DNA from: Bacteroidales bacterium
Lineage (GTDB): Bacteria > Bacteroidota > Bacteroidia > Bacteroidales > F082
Length of the DNA stretch: 5,691 nt
Reading direction: 5' to 3'
Assembly: GCA_016281295.1 (NCBI GenBank)
Contig: JAEEII010000257.1
Span: forward strand, 1-5,691
The notes under the pieces are model-generated. The model saw nothing but the letters and a program-made list of their open reading frames with translations, was not told the origin of the DNA and ran no database searches. Position 1 is the first letter of the stretch. Each line of letters opens with the position of its first letter. The translations under genes and the position numbers were made by a program. This document shows positions 1 to 3,459 of the stretch, one piece after another.

Positions 1-111
1 GAGGGTCTGACTGTTCAGCGTGTGAGTGCCCTGCTGTCCCAGCTGGGCAAGAGCGGTGCGCTGACTGTCACCGAGGAGAAGCGGAAGCACTACTACTCCA
101 TCGGTGAGTAA
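1..111 (+). CDS. Winged-helix protein, C-terminal fragment (5' truncated by window edge)
   Basis: The frame is open from base 1 and stops at TAA 109-111, giving 36 residues of a C-terminus. It starts EGLTVQRVSALLSQL, identical over these 15 residues to residues 81-95 of the protein encoded at 2251-2598. It then continues with a basic wing (residues such as EEKRKHYYS) that aligns with the other protein's VEKRKSFYS. The shared part fits the recognition helix and beta-wing of a winged helix-turn-helix DNA-binding fold, so I read this as the end of a small phage DNA-binding regulator or architectural protein. The nucleotide sequence is also very close to that of the paralogue, pointing to a duplication or continuing homogenisation. 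Function is inferred from fold only; start, N-terminus and promoter lie outside the window. Confidence 0.85.
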   Translation, partial: EGLTVQRVSALLSQLGKSGALTVTEEKRKHYYSIGE

Positions 112-126
112 TCACCGCTGACCTCT

Positions 127-174
127 TGGGGGTTGGGTCACGAGGGGGGAGCGTGTCTCCCCCATCAGCCCCCA
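127..174 (+). terminator. Nested G/C-rich stem-loops after the first wHTH gene
   Basis: GGGGGAG (145-151) pairs perfectly with CTCCCCC (157-163) around a 5-nt loop. TGGGGG (127-132) can pair with CCCCCA (169-174) outside it. The stems begin 15 nt after the stop codon. No U-tract follows directly, so this may be a 3'-end stabiliser or a weak terminator rather than a classical intrinsic one. Confidence 0.5.
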
Positions 175-223
175 TCCAATACCTCTCTATTTCTCCTTTC
201 TTTCTTTCTCTCTCCTCTGTGTG

Positions 224-251
224 GACTTTACCGCTTTAATGCGGTAAAGTC
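224..251 (+). terminator. Perfect 11-bp hairpin, probable terminator
   Basis: GACTTTACCGC (224-234) and GCGGTAAAGTC (241-251) are perfect inverted repeats around TTTAAT. The copy at 3140-3167 keeps the stem with a G-C to A-T compensatory change, so pairing appears to be selected. No U-run follows; GCCCGGGC lies 3 nt beyond. Confidence 0.65.
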
Positions 252-254
252 TGC

Positions 255-262
255 GCCCGGGC
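255..262 (+). promoter_or_regulatory. GCCCGGGC boundary palindrome, site 1
   Basis: An 8-bp perfect palindrome, 3 nt past the hairpin and 37 nt before the next -35 box. It is one of six related sites (five full GCCCGGGC octamers plus one GCCCGGG), all intergenic. Role unknown. Confidence 0.55.
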
Positions 263-299
263 AGAAAAATTGTTAAAAAAATAACTTTTAAAAAACCTA

Positions 300-328
300 T
301 TGACGAAAGGCGAATAGTAGTGTATAAT
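300..328 (+). promoter_or_regulatory. Sigma-70/sigma-A promoter for the 375-782 gene
   Basis: TTGACG (300-305), a 17-nt spacer and TATAAT (323-328). It is preceded by A/T-rich sequence that could act as an UP element. The predicted transcription start is near 335, leaving a leader of about 40 nt that contains GCAAGAGAGA. Confidence 0.85.
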
Positions 329-374
329 TATTCATGTAAGCAAGAGAGACAAAAAAAGAAAGGAAATGAAAAAA

Positions 375-782
375 ATGGGTTATTTTTATGCTGGCGGCAA
401 AACTAATCAGCAGATTCATGCCAGGGGGAAGATTGGGGAAAGCAATCAGAAGTATCTTTCTTCTCGTGTTGGCAAGATTCGTAATGACGAGGGGAATTTT
501 GTGGTTTTTGAATATCTGGAAATTCCTAACAGCACTAGGGCCATCACTCGTTCGATTGAGGGTGATGTGCGCCTGATGCTGGAAAGGGCTGGATACAAAA
601 ATGTTCAGAATGACCATTTTGTGTGGGAAACTACGAAAGAGCGCAAGATGGAAGATTATCACAATTTTGCCCATCTCGCTATTCAGTTCGCTATGGCTTA
701 TTGTGATTTTAGGGGCATCCCTTACATTCATCATGTTGTTGCTAATGGTAGCGTTAGGAAAAATGTCAAGAGGCGTAAATAA
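375..782 (+). CDS. Putative GIY-YIG/T5orf172-like nuclease-fold protein
   Basis: I place the start at ATG 375 (135 aa) rather than the in-frame ATG at 366. The SD AAAGGAA ends directly at 366, and the same SD with an A-rich spacer sits 11-12 nt before ATG 848 in the next gene. The protein begins GYFYAGG (residues 2-8), followed by KIGES (19-23), R31 in SSRVGKI, and E62 in RSIEGDVRLML. That order (GxY-like strand, K-IG-x-S, Arg, Glu in a helix) resembles the T5orf172/MUG113 branch of the GIY-YIG superfamily, which is common in phages. If correct, it would bind or cut nucleic acid. The C-terminus from about residue 85 is an unrecognised helical extension ending in a basic tail (VRKNVKRRK). The match is by eye and the active-site tyrosine pair is incomplete, so activity is uncertain. 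It is a single-gene unit with its own promoter; the next promoter starts 5 nt after its stop. Confidence 0.8.
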   Translation: MGYFYAGGKTNQQIHARGKIGESNQKYLSSRVGKIRNDEGNFVVFEYLEIPNSTRAITRSIEGDVRLMLERAGYKNVQNDHFVWETTKERKMEDYHNFAHLAIQFAMAYCDFRGIPYIHHVVANGSVRKNVKRRK

Positions 783-786
783 CCTC

Positions 787-815
787 TTGACAAATACCCC
801 TTTTTATGCTATACT
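787..815 (+). promoter_or_regulatory. Extended -10 promoter for the 848-1507 exonuclease
   Basis: TTGACA (787-792), a 17-nt spacer and TATACT (810-815), with TG at 807-808 forming TGC-TATACT. The upstream gene ends at 782, so no terminator separates the two genes and read-through is likely. Confidence 0.88.
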
Positions 816-847
816 ATAAGAGAACTAAGGGAAAGGAAATAAAAAAA

Positions 848-1507
848 ATGATTGACCTGCACACTCCTATTATTATGATTGACACCGAGACCACCAACGA
901 CATTGACTGCCCCTTTGTGTATGATGTGGGCTATCAGATTTTCACCCTTGCGGATGGTGTTCTCTGTGAAAAGTCCTTTGTCAATGCTGACATTTTTCTT
1001 GATAGAGAGCTGATGACCTCTGCTTACTTTGCTGAGAAAATCCCCCAGTATTGGGATGATATTAAGGCTGGCAAGCGCACTCTCCGCAAGTGGTACAACA
1101 TCAAGCGCGAGATTGCCGAGGACTGCAAGCGGTTCGGTGTTGTGTTCGCCTGCGCTCATAATGCCGCTTTTGATAATCGTGCGCTGAACACGACCCAGCG
1201 TTATCAGACCACCAGCAAGAGCCGCTATTTTCTACCCTATGGCATTGAGTGGCTGGACACCCTCAAAATGGCTCGTCAAGTGCTGAAAAACGATGATGAC
1301 TATGGCGCTTTCTGCTATGCGAATGAGTATCTGACGGCGAGGGGTTGCCGCCGCTATACTGCGGAGATTATTTACCGCTGGCTGTCTGGTTCTGCTGACT
1401 TTGAGGAAAGTCACACTGGTCTTGAAGATGTCAAGATTGAGCGTCAGATTTTTGAGTTCTGCGTGAGTGCTGACCCCGAAATCAACGGCAAGCTTTGGAA
1501 CGATTAA
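848..1507 (+). CDS. DEDDh-family 3'-5' exonuclease (DnaQ-like), copy 1
   Basis: A 219-aa protein of the DEDDh exonuclease superfamily, which removes 3'-terminal nucleotides from DNA or RNA by two-metal catalysis. The motifs are complete: Exo I as IDTET (D12, E14), Exo II as HNAAFD (N105 to D109), a DTLKMAR segment (137-143), and Exo III as HTGLED (H189, D194). It has no polymerase or accessory domain, so it is a stand-alone enzyme; sequence alone does not say whether it acts on DNA or RNA. The ATG at 848 is chosen because AAAGGAA stands about 11 nt upstream; an in-frame ATG at 806 lies inside the promoter, before the transcription start. A strong stem-loop begins at its stop codon. The protein at 4631-5302 is a paralogue, about 53% identical by hand alignment, with all catalytic residues at the same positions. 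A role in host-DNA degradation, phage DNA repair or RNA turnover is possible but not shown. Confidence 0.93.
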   Translation: MIDLHTPIIMIDTETTNDIDCPFVYDVGYQIFTLADGVLCEKSFVNADIFLDRELMTSAYFAEKIPQYWDDIKAGKRTLRKWYNIKREIAEDCKRFGVVFACAHNAAFDNRALNTTQRYQTTSKSRYFLPYGIEWLDTLKMARQVLKNDDDYGAFCYANEYLTARGCRRYTAEIIYRWLSGSADFEESHTGLEDVKIERQIFEFCVSADPEINGKLWND

Positions 1508-1534
1508 AGCCCTGTTAAAAAATTAACAGGGCTT
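1507..1534 (+). terminator. 12-bp stem-loop at the exonuclease stop codon
   Basis: AAGCCCTGTTAA (1507-1518) pairs perfectly with TTAACAGGGCTT (1523-1534) around AAAA. The stem's first base is the last base of the TAA stop. It is symmetrical, so it could end transcription on either strand; the downstream T-run is only two bases and belongs to the stem. Confidence 0.8.
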
Positions 1535-1535
1535 C

Positions 1536-1542
1536 GCCCGGG
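1536..1542 (+). promoter_or_regulatory. GCCCGGG boundary motif, site 2 (7 of 8 bases)
   Basis: GCCCGGG followed by A instead of C, 1 nt beyond the stem-loop and 10 nt before a -35 box. It is the only imperfect member of the set. Confidence 0.5.
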
Positions 1543-1552
1543 AATTGCAGAC

Positions 1553-1581
1553 TTGATTTTTTTAAAAAAAAATGATATAAT
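1553..1581 (+). promoter_or_regulatory. Extended -10 promoter with no gene behind it
   Basis: TTGATT (1553-1558), a 17-nt spacer that is nearly all A/T, and TATAAT (1576-1581) with TG at 1573-1574. Transcription would start near 1588 and run through GCCCGGGCGCCCGGC (1619-1633). No reading frame follows except a 7-codon ATG-initiated one without an SD. It may drive a small RNA or simply read into the array downstream. Confidence 0.65.
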
Positions 1582-1618
1582 TATTATAGAAAAATGAAAA
1601 AAGAAAAAAATTTGTAAT

Positions 1619-1633
1619 GCCCGGGCGCCCGGC
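1619..1633 (+). promoter_or_regulatory. GCCCGGGC plus GCCCGGC, doubled boundary motif, site 3
   Basis: The octamer GCCCGGGC (1619-1626) is followed at once by GCCCGGC. Together they contain the 12-bp palindrome CCGGGCGCCCGG (1621-1632). In RNA this could form a hairpin; in DNA it offers two overlapping sites. Confidence 0.5.
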
Positions 1634-1637
1634 AAAA

Positions 1638-1677
1638 TGCACAAATAAACTCTATTTTCGCCTTTGATTTTTGTGCA
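1638..1677 (+). repeat. Inverted repeat TGCACAAA / TTTGTGCA
   Basis: TGCACAAA (1638-1645) and TTTGTGCA (1670-1677) are perfect 8-bp inverted repeats separated by 24 nt. The right arm ends 10 nt before the -35 box at 1688. It could be a divided operator or the 3' hairpin of a short transcript from the 1553 promoter. Confidence 0.45.
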
Positions 1678-1687
1678 ATTTACCATC

Positions 1688-1716
1688 TTGAAATCTTCTA
1701 AAATTTCTGCTATACT
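1688..1716 (+). promoter_or_regulatory. Array promoter A (extended -10)
   Basis: TTGAAA (1688-1693), a 17-nt spacer and TATACT (1711-1716) with TG at 1708-1709. First of four promoters spaced 137, 143 and 153 bp apart, each followed by about 100 nt of purine-rich leader. Confidence 0.8.
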
Positions 1717-1722
1717 GTTAAG

Positions 1723-1822
1723 TGTCAGGGGGAAAGAGAAGCGGGCATCCCAAGCCGTCCCTGCTCCGTCCTTAAAGCGCATAAGGTTTCCAAAATAAAA
1801 AATAAAAAAAGTTTGGAAAACC
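1723..1822 (+). ncRNA. Leader/short RNA A
   Basis: This is the predicted transcript from promoter A to the next -35. It starts GTGTCAGGGGGAAAGAG, an SD-like purine run with no ATG placed to use it. It contains a 5-bp hairpin CCTTA/TAAGG (1770-1786). It ends in a hairpin GGTTTCCAAA/TTTGGAAAACC (1785-1794 and 1812-1822, one bulge) with an A-rich loop. I see no gene here; a small RNA or a decayed gene leader are both possible. Confidence 0.4.
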
Positions 1823-1824
1823 CC

Positions 1825-1853
1825 TTGACAACAGCCCTAATTTGTGGTATAAT
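1825..1853 (+). promoter_or_regulatory. Array promoter B (consensus, extended -10)
   Basis: TTGACA (1825-1830), a 17-nt spacer and TATAAT (1848-1853) with TGG just before the -10. It is a full match to consensus. Confidence 0.9.
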
Positions 1854-1859
1854 AAGAGT

Positions 1860-1966
1860 GTCAAGAGGGAGAGGTACAACCCCTTCCGATGGTCTGGCTG
1901 AAAAAATCCAGAGCGTTAGGCAAACAGGATAAAAAAAATCTCTTTAAAAAAAGTACGGGATACCCT
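1860..1966 (+). ncRNA. Leader/short RNA B
   Basis: The RNA starts with GTCAAGAGGGAGAGG. GGGAGAGG (1867-1874) can pair with CCCCTTCC (1880-1887) around TACAA, with one mismatch, which would hide the SD-like run. A second hairpin is TCTGG/CCAGA (1893-1897 and 1908-1912). An ATG at 1889 opens 53 codons, but the frame runs through the next promoter and its spacing from the SD is poor, so I do not call a gene. Confidence 0.45.
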
Positions 1967-1967
1967 C

Positions 1968-1996
1968 TTGACAAGCCCACAAATTTATGGTATAAT
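1968..1996 (+). promoter_or_regulatory. Array promoter C (consensus, extended -10)
   Basis: TTGACA (1968-1973), a 17-nt spacer and TATAAT (1991-1996) with TGG before the -10. The bases around it (CCTCTTGACA, TATGGTATAAT) are nearly those of promoters B and D. Confidence 0.9.
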
Positions 1997-2002
1997 GAAT
2001 AC

Positions 2003-2111
2003 AGTCAAGAGGGAGAAGGCCCCAAGCGACGTAAGACCTATTTAGGCTGACCGCAAAAAGGGCGATAAAAAGAAGTGGAGCCGCCCCCCAACAAAAAAAT
2101 AAAAAAGTTGG
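2003..2111 (+). ncRNA. Leader/short RNA C
   Basis: The RNA starts with AGTCAAGAGGGAGAAGG, almost the same as leader B, and has no usable start codon after it. It ends in CCAAC/GTTGG (2088-2092 and 2107-2111) around a 14-nt A-rich loop. The end of leader A has the same layout with a compensated base pair (CCAAA/TTTGG). I see no gene. Confidence 0.42.
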
Positions 2112-2120
2112 AAAAACCTC

Positions 2121-2149
2121 TTGACAAAACCCCAAGCCTATGGTATAAT
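2121..2149 (+). promoter_or_regulatory. Array promoter D (consensus), drives the 2251-2598 gene
   Basis: TTGACA (2121-2126), a 17-nt spacer and TATAAT (2144-2149) with TGG before the -10. It is the promoter nearest to the wHTH gene and, since none is visible in 2599-3021, probably also serves the RNA block and tRNA. Confidence 0.92.
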
Positions 2150-2155
2150 AAGTAT

Positions 2156-2250
2156 GTAAGTGAGAGAGAGTTCTCCACTTCACATAAGCCTTGCCGCTAC
2201 TAAAAGGCATAAGAATCTGGTAGCAAAAATTTTAGAAAGAGGTAGATACT
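2156..2250 (+). promoter_or_regulatory. Structured 5' leader of the wHTH gene: hairpin plus possible pseudoknot
   Basis: The first hairpin is AAGTG-GAGA / TCTC-CACTT (2158-2162, 2164-2167, 2172-2180) with one bulged A and a GAGT loop. Next, GCCTT (2188-2192) can pair with AAGGC (2204-2208), and GCTAC (2196-2200) with GTAGC (2220-2224). The order a-b-a'-b' is that of an H-type pseudoknot. The SD (AAAGAGG, about 2236-2242) lies 12 nt beyond. This could be a translational control element or autoregulatory site; no known riboswitch class is recognised. Confidence 0.5.
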
Positions 2251-2598
2251 ATGACTACTCCTAAGACCACTCAGCGCACTGCCATCCTGTACGCCATTGA
2301 CAACCTGCCCGATGCTCCTGCGGAGATTATCGAGAAGTGGAACGCCATGCTGACCGCCATCGACAAGAAGAACTCTGCCGAGCGGAAGCCCACCGCCAAG
2401 CAGACTGAGAATGTCGGCATCAAGGCCGCCATTGTCGCTGGCATGGAGAGCGGTGAGCAGTACAGCGCCGCTGACATCGCCAAGGCCCACGAGGGTCTGA
2501 CCGTTCAGCGTGTGTCCGCTCTGCTGTCTCAGCTTGTGGCTGAGGGTGCCATCGTCAAGACGGTGGAGAAGCGCAAGAGCTTTTACAGCCTTACGTAA
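2251..2598 (+). CDS. Small winged-helix DNA-binding protein
   Basis: A 115-aa protein with SD AAAGAGG 8 nt before ATG 2251. Residues 1-45 form a helical region (AILYAIDNLPDAPAEIIEKWNAML...). A basic linker RKPTAKQTENVGIKAAI follows at 45-61. Residues 71-96 read as a helix-turn-helix (YSAADIAKAHEGLTVQRVSAL...) and 97-114 as the beta-wing (AIVKTVEKRKSFYSL). Many gut-phage genomes carry small proteins of this shape; the family's role is not settled, and regulator or DNA-architecture protein are both reasonable. The C-terminal third is nearly identical to the fragment at 1-111, including at nucleotide level. It is preceded by four tandem promoter-leaders and followed by a hairpin, the structured RNA block and tRNA-Lys, probably on one transcript. 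Confidence 0.92.
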   Translation: MTTPKTTQRTAILYAIDNLPDAPAEIIEKWNAMLTAIDKKNSAERKPTAKQTENVGIKAAIVAGMESGEQYSAADIAKAHEGLTVQRVSALLSQLVAEGAIVKTVEKRKSFYSLT

Positions 2599-2618
2599 TC
2601 CCTAACTCCTGCGGCTCT

Positions 2619-2641
2619 GAGGGGTGAGCCTATCGCCCCTC
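2619..2641 (+). terminator. Terminator-like hairpin after the wHTH gene
   Basis: GAGGGG (2619-2624) pairs with CCCCTC (2636-2641) over an 11-nt loop. No U-tract follows; since no promoter is seen before the tRNA, read-through is probably substantial. It may instead be a processing site. Confidence 0.45.
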
Positions 2642-2647
2642 TCCAAA

Positions 2648-2727
2648 TGGGATTGTATTGTAAGCGGATAACATGCCTATGGGCGTTCTCCCTGTGGCGT
2701 TGTGGGGTTCAAGTCCCACCAATCCCA
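2648..2727 (+). ncRNA. tRNA-like fold with defects (possible degenerate or unusual tRNA)
   Basis: TGGGATTG (2648-2655) pairs perfectly with CAATCCCA (2720-2727) as an acceptor stem. GTGGG/CCCAC (2702-2706 and 2715-2719) makes a T-stem around GTTCAAGT, which contains the TTCAA core but has 8 rather than 7 bases. A D-arm of three pairs (TGT/ACA, 2659-2673) has a loop containing GG. The anticodon arm is wrong: ATGGG/CCTGT (2679-2695) needs wobbles, and its loop CGTTCTC has G where U33 should be. No CCA is encoded. It could be a decayed tRNA, a tRNA mimic, or the closing domain of a larger RNA. I cannot assign an anticodon. Confidence 0.45.
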
Positions 2728-3021
2728 AATTTTGCCATCTGCTGACACGACAAGCGGTGAGGGGGGTCGTGACCCCAAAAAGCGAGCAACGGCTTACAGA
2801 GAGCGCTGGACTCCGCGCCCATTGAGGCGGGAAGTGCTGGTAAAATGCCTCTAACACCAGACGCCAAAACCTAAGGGCATAGGGAATGGCAACAACGGGG
2901 CACGGATTTTTGAAATGGGTAAAGGCGTTGAGCGTGTATGTCTACCCCATTATAAAAACGCTACAAAGGGCCTGGGGCAAAAGGGCCTACACAGGGGTAA
3001 GAGCCTAGTCCCCTGAAATCT
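2728..3021 (+). ncRNA. Candidate structured RNA between the tRNA-like fold and tRNA-Lys
   Basis: About 290 nt with no convincing reading frame but many possible pairings. TTGCCAT (2732-2738) pairs with ATGGCAA (2886-2892) as a long-range closing stem. GGGGT/ACCCC (2763-2767, 2772-2776) makes a hairpin. CTGGT/ACCAG (2837-2841, 2856-2860) interlocks with ATGCC/GGCAT (2845-2849, 2876-2880) as a pseudoknot. AATGGGTA/TACCCCATT (2914-2921, 2943-2951, one bulge) interlocks with AGCGT/ACGCT (2931-2935, 2958-2962) as another. CAGGGG/CCCCTG (2992-2997, 3010-3015) closes a last hairpin 6 nt before tRNA-Lys. Large phage RNAs such as GOLLD and ROOL are known to sit beside tRNA genes, but I cannot match this to either. 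All pairs were found by eye. Confidence 0.45.
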
Positions 3022-3097
3022 GCGCGTGTAGCTCAGTAGGTAGAGCACCGCCCTTTTAAGGCGGGTGTCGAGAGTTCGAGCCTCTCCACGCGCACCA
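3022..3097 (+). tRNA. tRNA-Lys (anticodon TTT), CCA encoded
   Basis: It folds fully: acceptor GCGCGTG/CACGCGC, D-arm GCTC/GAGC, anticodon stem CCGCC/GGCGG with loop CTTTTAA (anticodon TTT), and T-arm GAGAG/CTCTC with loop TTCGAGC. It ends in ACCA, so no host CCA addition is needed. It has no promoter of its own and would be cut from the transcript that carries the RNA block. It reads AAA and AAG, which suits the lysine-rich, A-rich genes around it. Confidence 0.97.
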
Positions 3098-3139
3098 ATA
3101 TTCTTCTTTCCTCCTTTCTTTCTTTCTTCTTTCGGCGGA

Positions 3140-3167
3140 GATTTTACCACTTTAACGTGGTAAAGTC
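3140..3167 (+). terminator. Hairpin with compensatory change, probable terminator
   Basis: GATTTTACCAC (3140-3150) pairs with GTGGTAAAGTC (3157-3167) around TTTAAC, with one T-G wobble. Against the copy at 224-251 one pair has changed from G-C to A-T on both sides. It probably ends the wHTH/RNA/tRNA transcript. Confidence 0.65.
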
Positions 3168-3172
3168 TTTGC

Positions 3173-3180
3173 GCCCGGGC
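3173..3180 (+). promoter_or_regulatory. GCCCGGGC boundary palindrome, site 4
   Basis: A perfect octamer, 5 nt after the hairpin and 31 nt before the next -35 box. Confidence 0.55.
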
Positions 3181-3211
3181 GGAAAAAGATTGTTAAAATT
3201 TTCACACCCCC

Positions 3212-3240
3212 TTGACACCAAGAGAGAAAGAGAGTATAAT
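3212..3240 (+). promoter_or_regulatory. Consensus promoter for the 3271-4312 operon
   Basis: TTGACA (3212-3217), a 17-nt purine-rich spacer and TATAAT (3235-3240). It is one of two promoters here without a TGn extension. The leader before the first ATG is only about 24 nt. Confidence 0.92.
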
Positions 3241-3270
3241 GGATGTAGAAAATGAGAAGGAGATAAAAAA

Positions 3271-3459
3271 ATGACTTATAATCCTAACTGCCCTCATTGC
3301 GACACCGAACTTGATTTTGATGACCACTATGACATGTATGATGACGGAGACGCCATCATCTGCCGTGCTATCGGTCATTGCCCCAAGTGCGGAAAGCACT
3401 TTAAGTGGGAAGATATTTACACCTTTTGTGGTTTCCAAGATTTGGAGGAGGACGAGTAA
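3271..3459 (+). CDS. Zinc-ribbon miniprotein, copy 1
   Basis: A 62-aa acidic protein with SD AAGGAG (3257-3262) 8 nt before ATG. CPHC (C7, C10) and CPKC (C37, C40) form a four-cysteine zinc ribbon, joined by a very acidic stretch (DFDDHYDMYDDGD). The second knuckle sits in GHCPKCGKHFKWE, repeated almost exactly in the protein at 4127-4312, so both belong to one family. Zinc ribbons of this size in phages usually bind nucleic acid or a host protein; with its low pI, protein binding or DNA mimicry are both possible. It is the first gene of the operon; its TAA shares one base with the next ATG (TAATG at 3457-3461), implying translational coupling. The specific function is unknown. Confidence 0.92.
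   Translation: MTYNPNCPHCDTELDFDDHYDMYDDGDAIICRAIGHCPKCGKHFKWEDIYTFCGFQDLEEDE

Larger units (their letters stand above)
190..278 (+). repeat. Intergenic module copy 1: pyrimidine tract, hairpin, GCCCGGGC, A-rich tail
   Basis: The order is a C/T tract containing CTCCTTTCT (193-201), a perfect 11-bp hairpin (224-251), GCGCCCGGGC, and GAAAAATTGTTAAAA. The same order, with related sequence, recurs at 3108-3198. Both copies close a transcription unit and precede a promoter. The C/T tract matches the anti-Shine-Dalgarno tail of 16S rRNA (CCUCCUUUCU) over nine bases. The module has no open reading frame of note. Confidence 0.75.
3108..3198 (+). repeat. Intergenic module copy 2: pyrimidine tract, hairpin, GCCCGGGC, A-rich tail
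   Basis: It has the same order as 190-278. The C/T tract begins 10 nt after the tRNA CCA and contains CCTCCTTTCT (3110-3119), a ten-base match to the 16S rRNA anti-SD tail. Then come the hairpin (3140-3167), GCGCCCGGGC, and GAAAAAGATTGTTAAAA. A promoter follows. Confidence 0.75.

Noticed and set aside
366..374. ATG 366 as the start of the GIY-YIG-like gene
   Set aside because: It touches the SD (AAAGGAA), leaving no spacing; ATG 375 has the same SD distance as the neighbouring gene.
297..734. 145-codon reverse-strand frame
   Set aside because: Antisense shadow of the 375-782 gene, and it includes that gene's promoter; no reverse promoter or SD.
806..847. ATG 806 as the start of the first exonuclease
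   Set aside because: It lies between the -35 and -10 boxes, upstream of the predicted transcription start; ATG 848 aligns with the paralogue's first residue.
1504..1782. Reverse-strand frame through the intergenic region
   Set aside because: Crosses a terminator stem, two promoters and the GCCCGGGC doublet; its phenylalanine-rich run is just poly-A read backwards.
1889..2050. 53-codon ATG frame beginning in leader B, basic product MVWLKKSRALG...
   Set aside because: It runs across the whole of promoter C and leader C, and its ATG is 14 nt from the purine run, which itself can be paired. Most likely chance, although the lysine-rich product is worth a glance in proteomics.
1688..2150. CRISPR array
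   Set aside because: The repeated parts are promoter boxes and purine-rich leaders of unequal similarity; there is no exact repeat/spacer pattern.
2648..3021. Group I intron interrupting a tRNA
   Set aside because: The AAGAGCCTAGTCC near 3000 resembles the S element, but I find no partner R element (GACTA type) or P7 pairing; the acceptor stem of the tRNA-like fold already closes at 2727.
2728..3021. More tRNA genes in the RNA block
   Set aside because: No TTCRA-type T-loop is present between 2728 and 3021.
2648..3097. tmRNA
   Set aside because: Length and pseudoknots are suggestive, but there is no tag reading frame ending in a typical ALAA-type peptide and no tmRNA-like 5' end; the 3' tRNA is an ordinary tRNA-Lys.
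2630..3150. Reverse-strand frames over the RNA block and tRNA
   Set aside because: They overlap a well-folded tRNA and the candidate RNA, with no SD or family resemblance.
3405..3458. ATG 3405 as the start of the wHTH gene in the operon
   Set aside because: Within the zinc-ribbon gene; TAATG coupling with a strong SD favours 3459.
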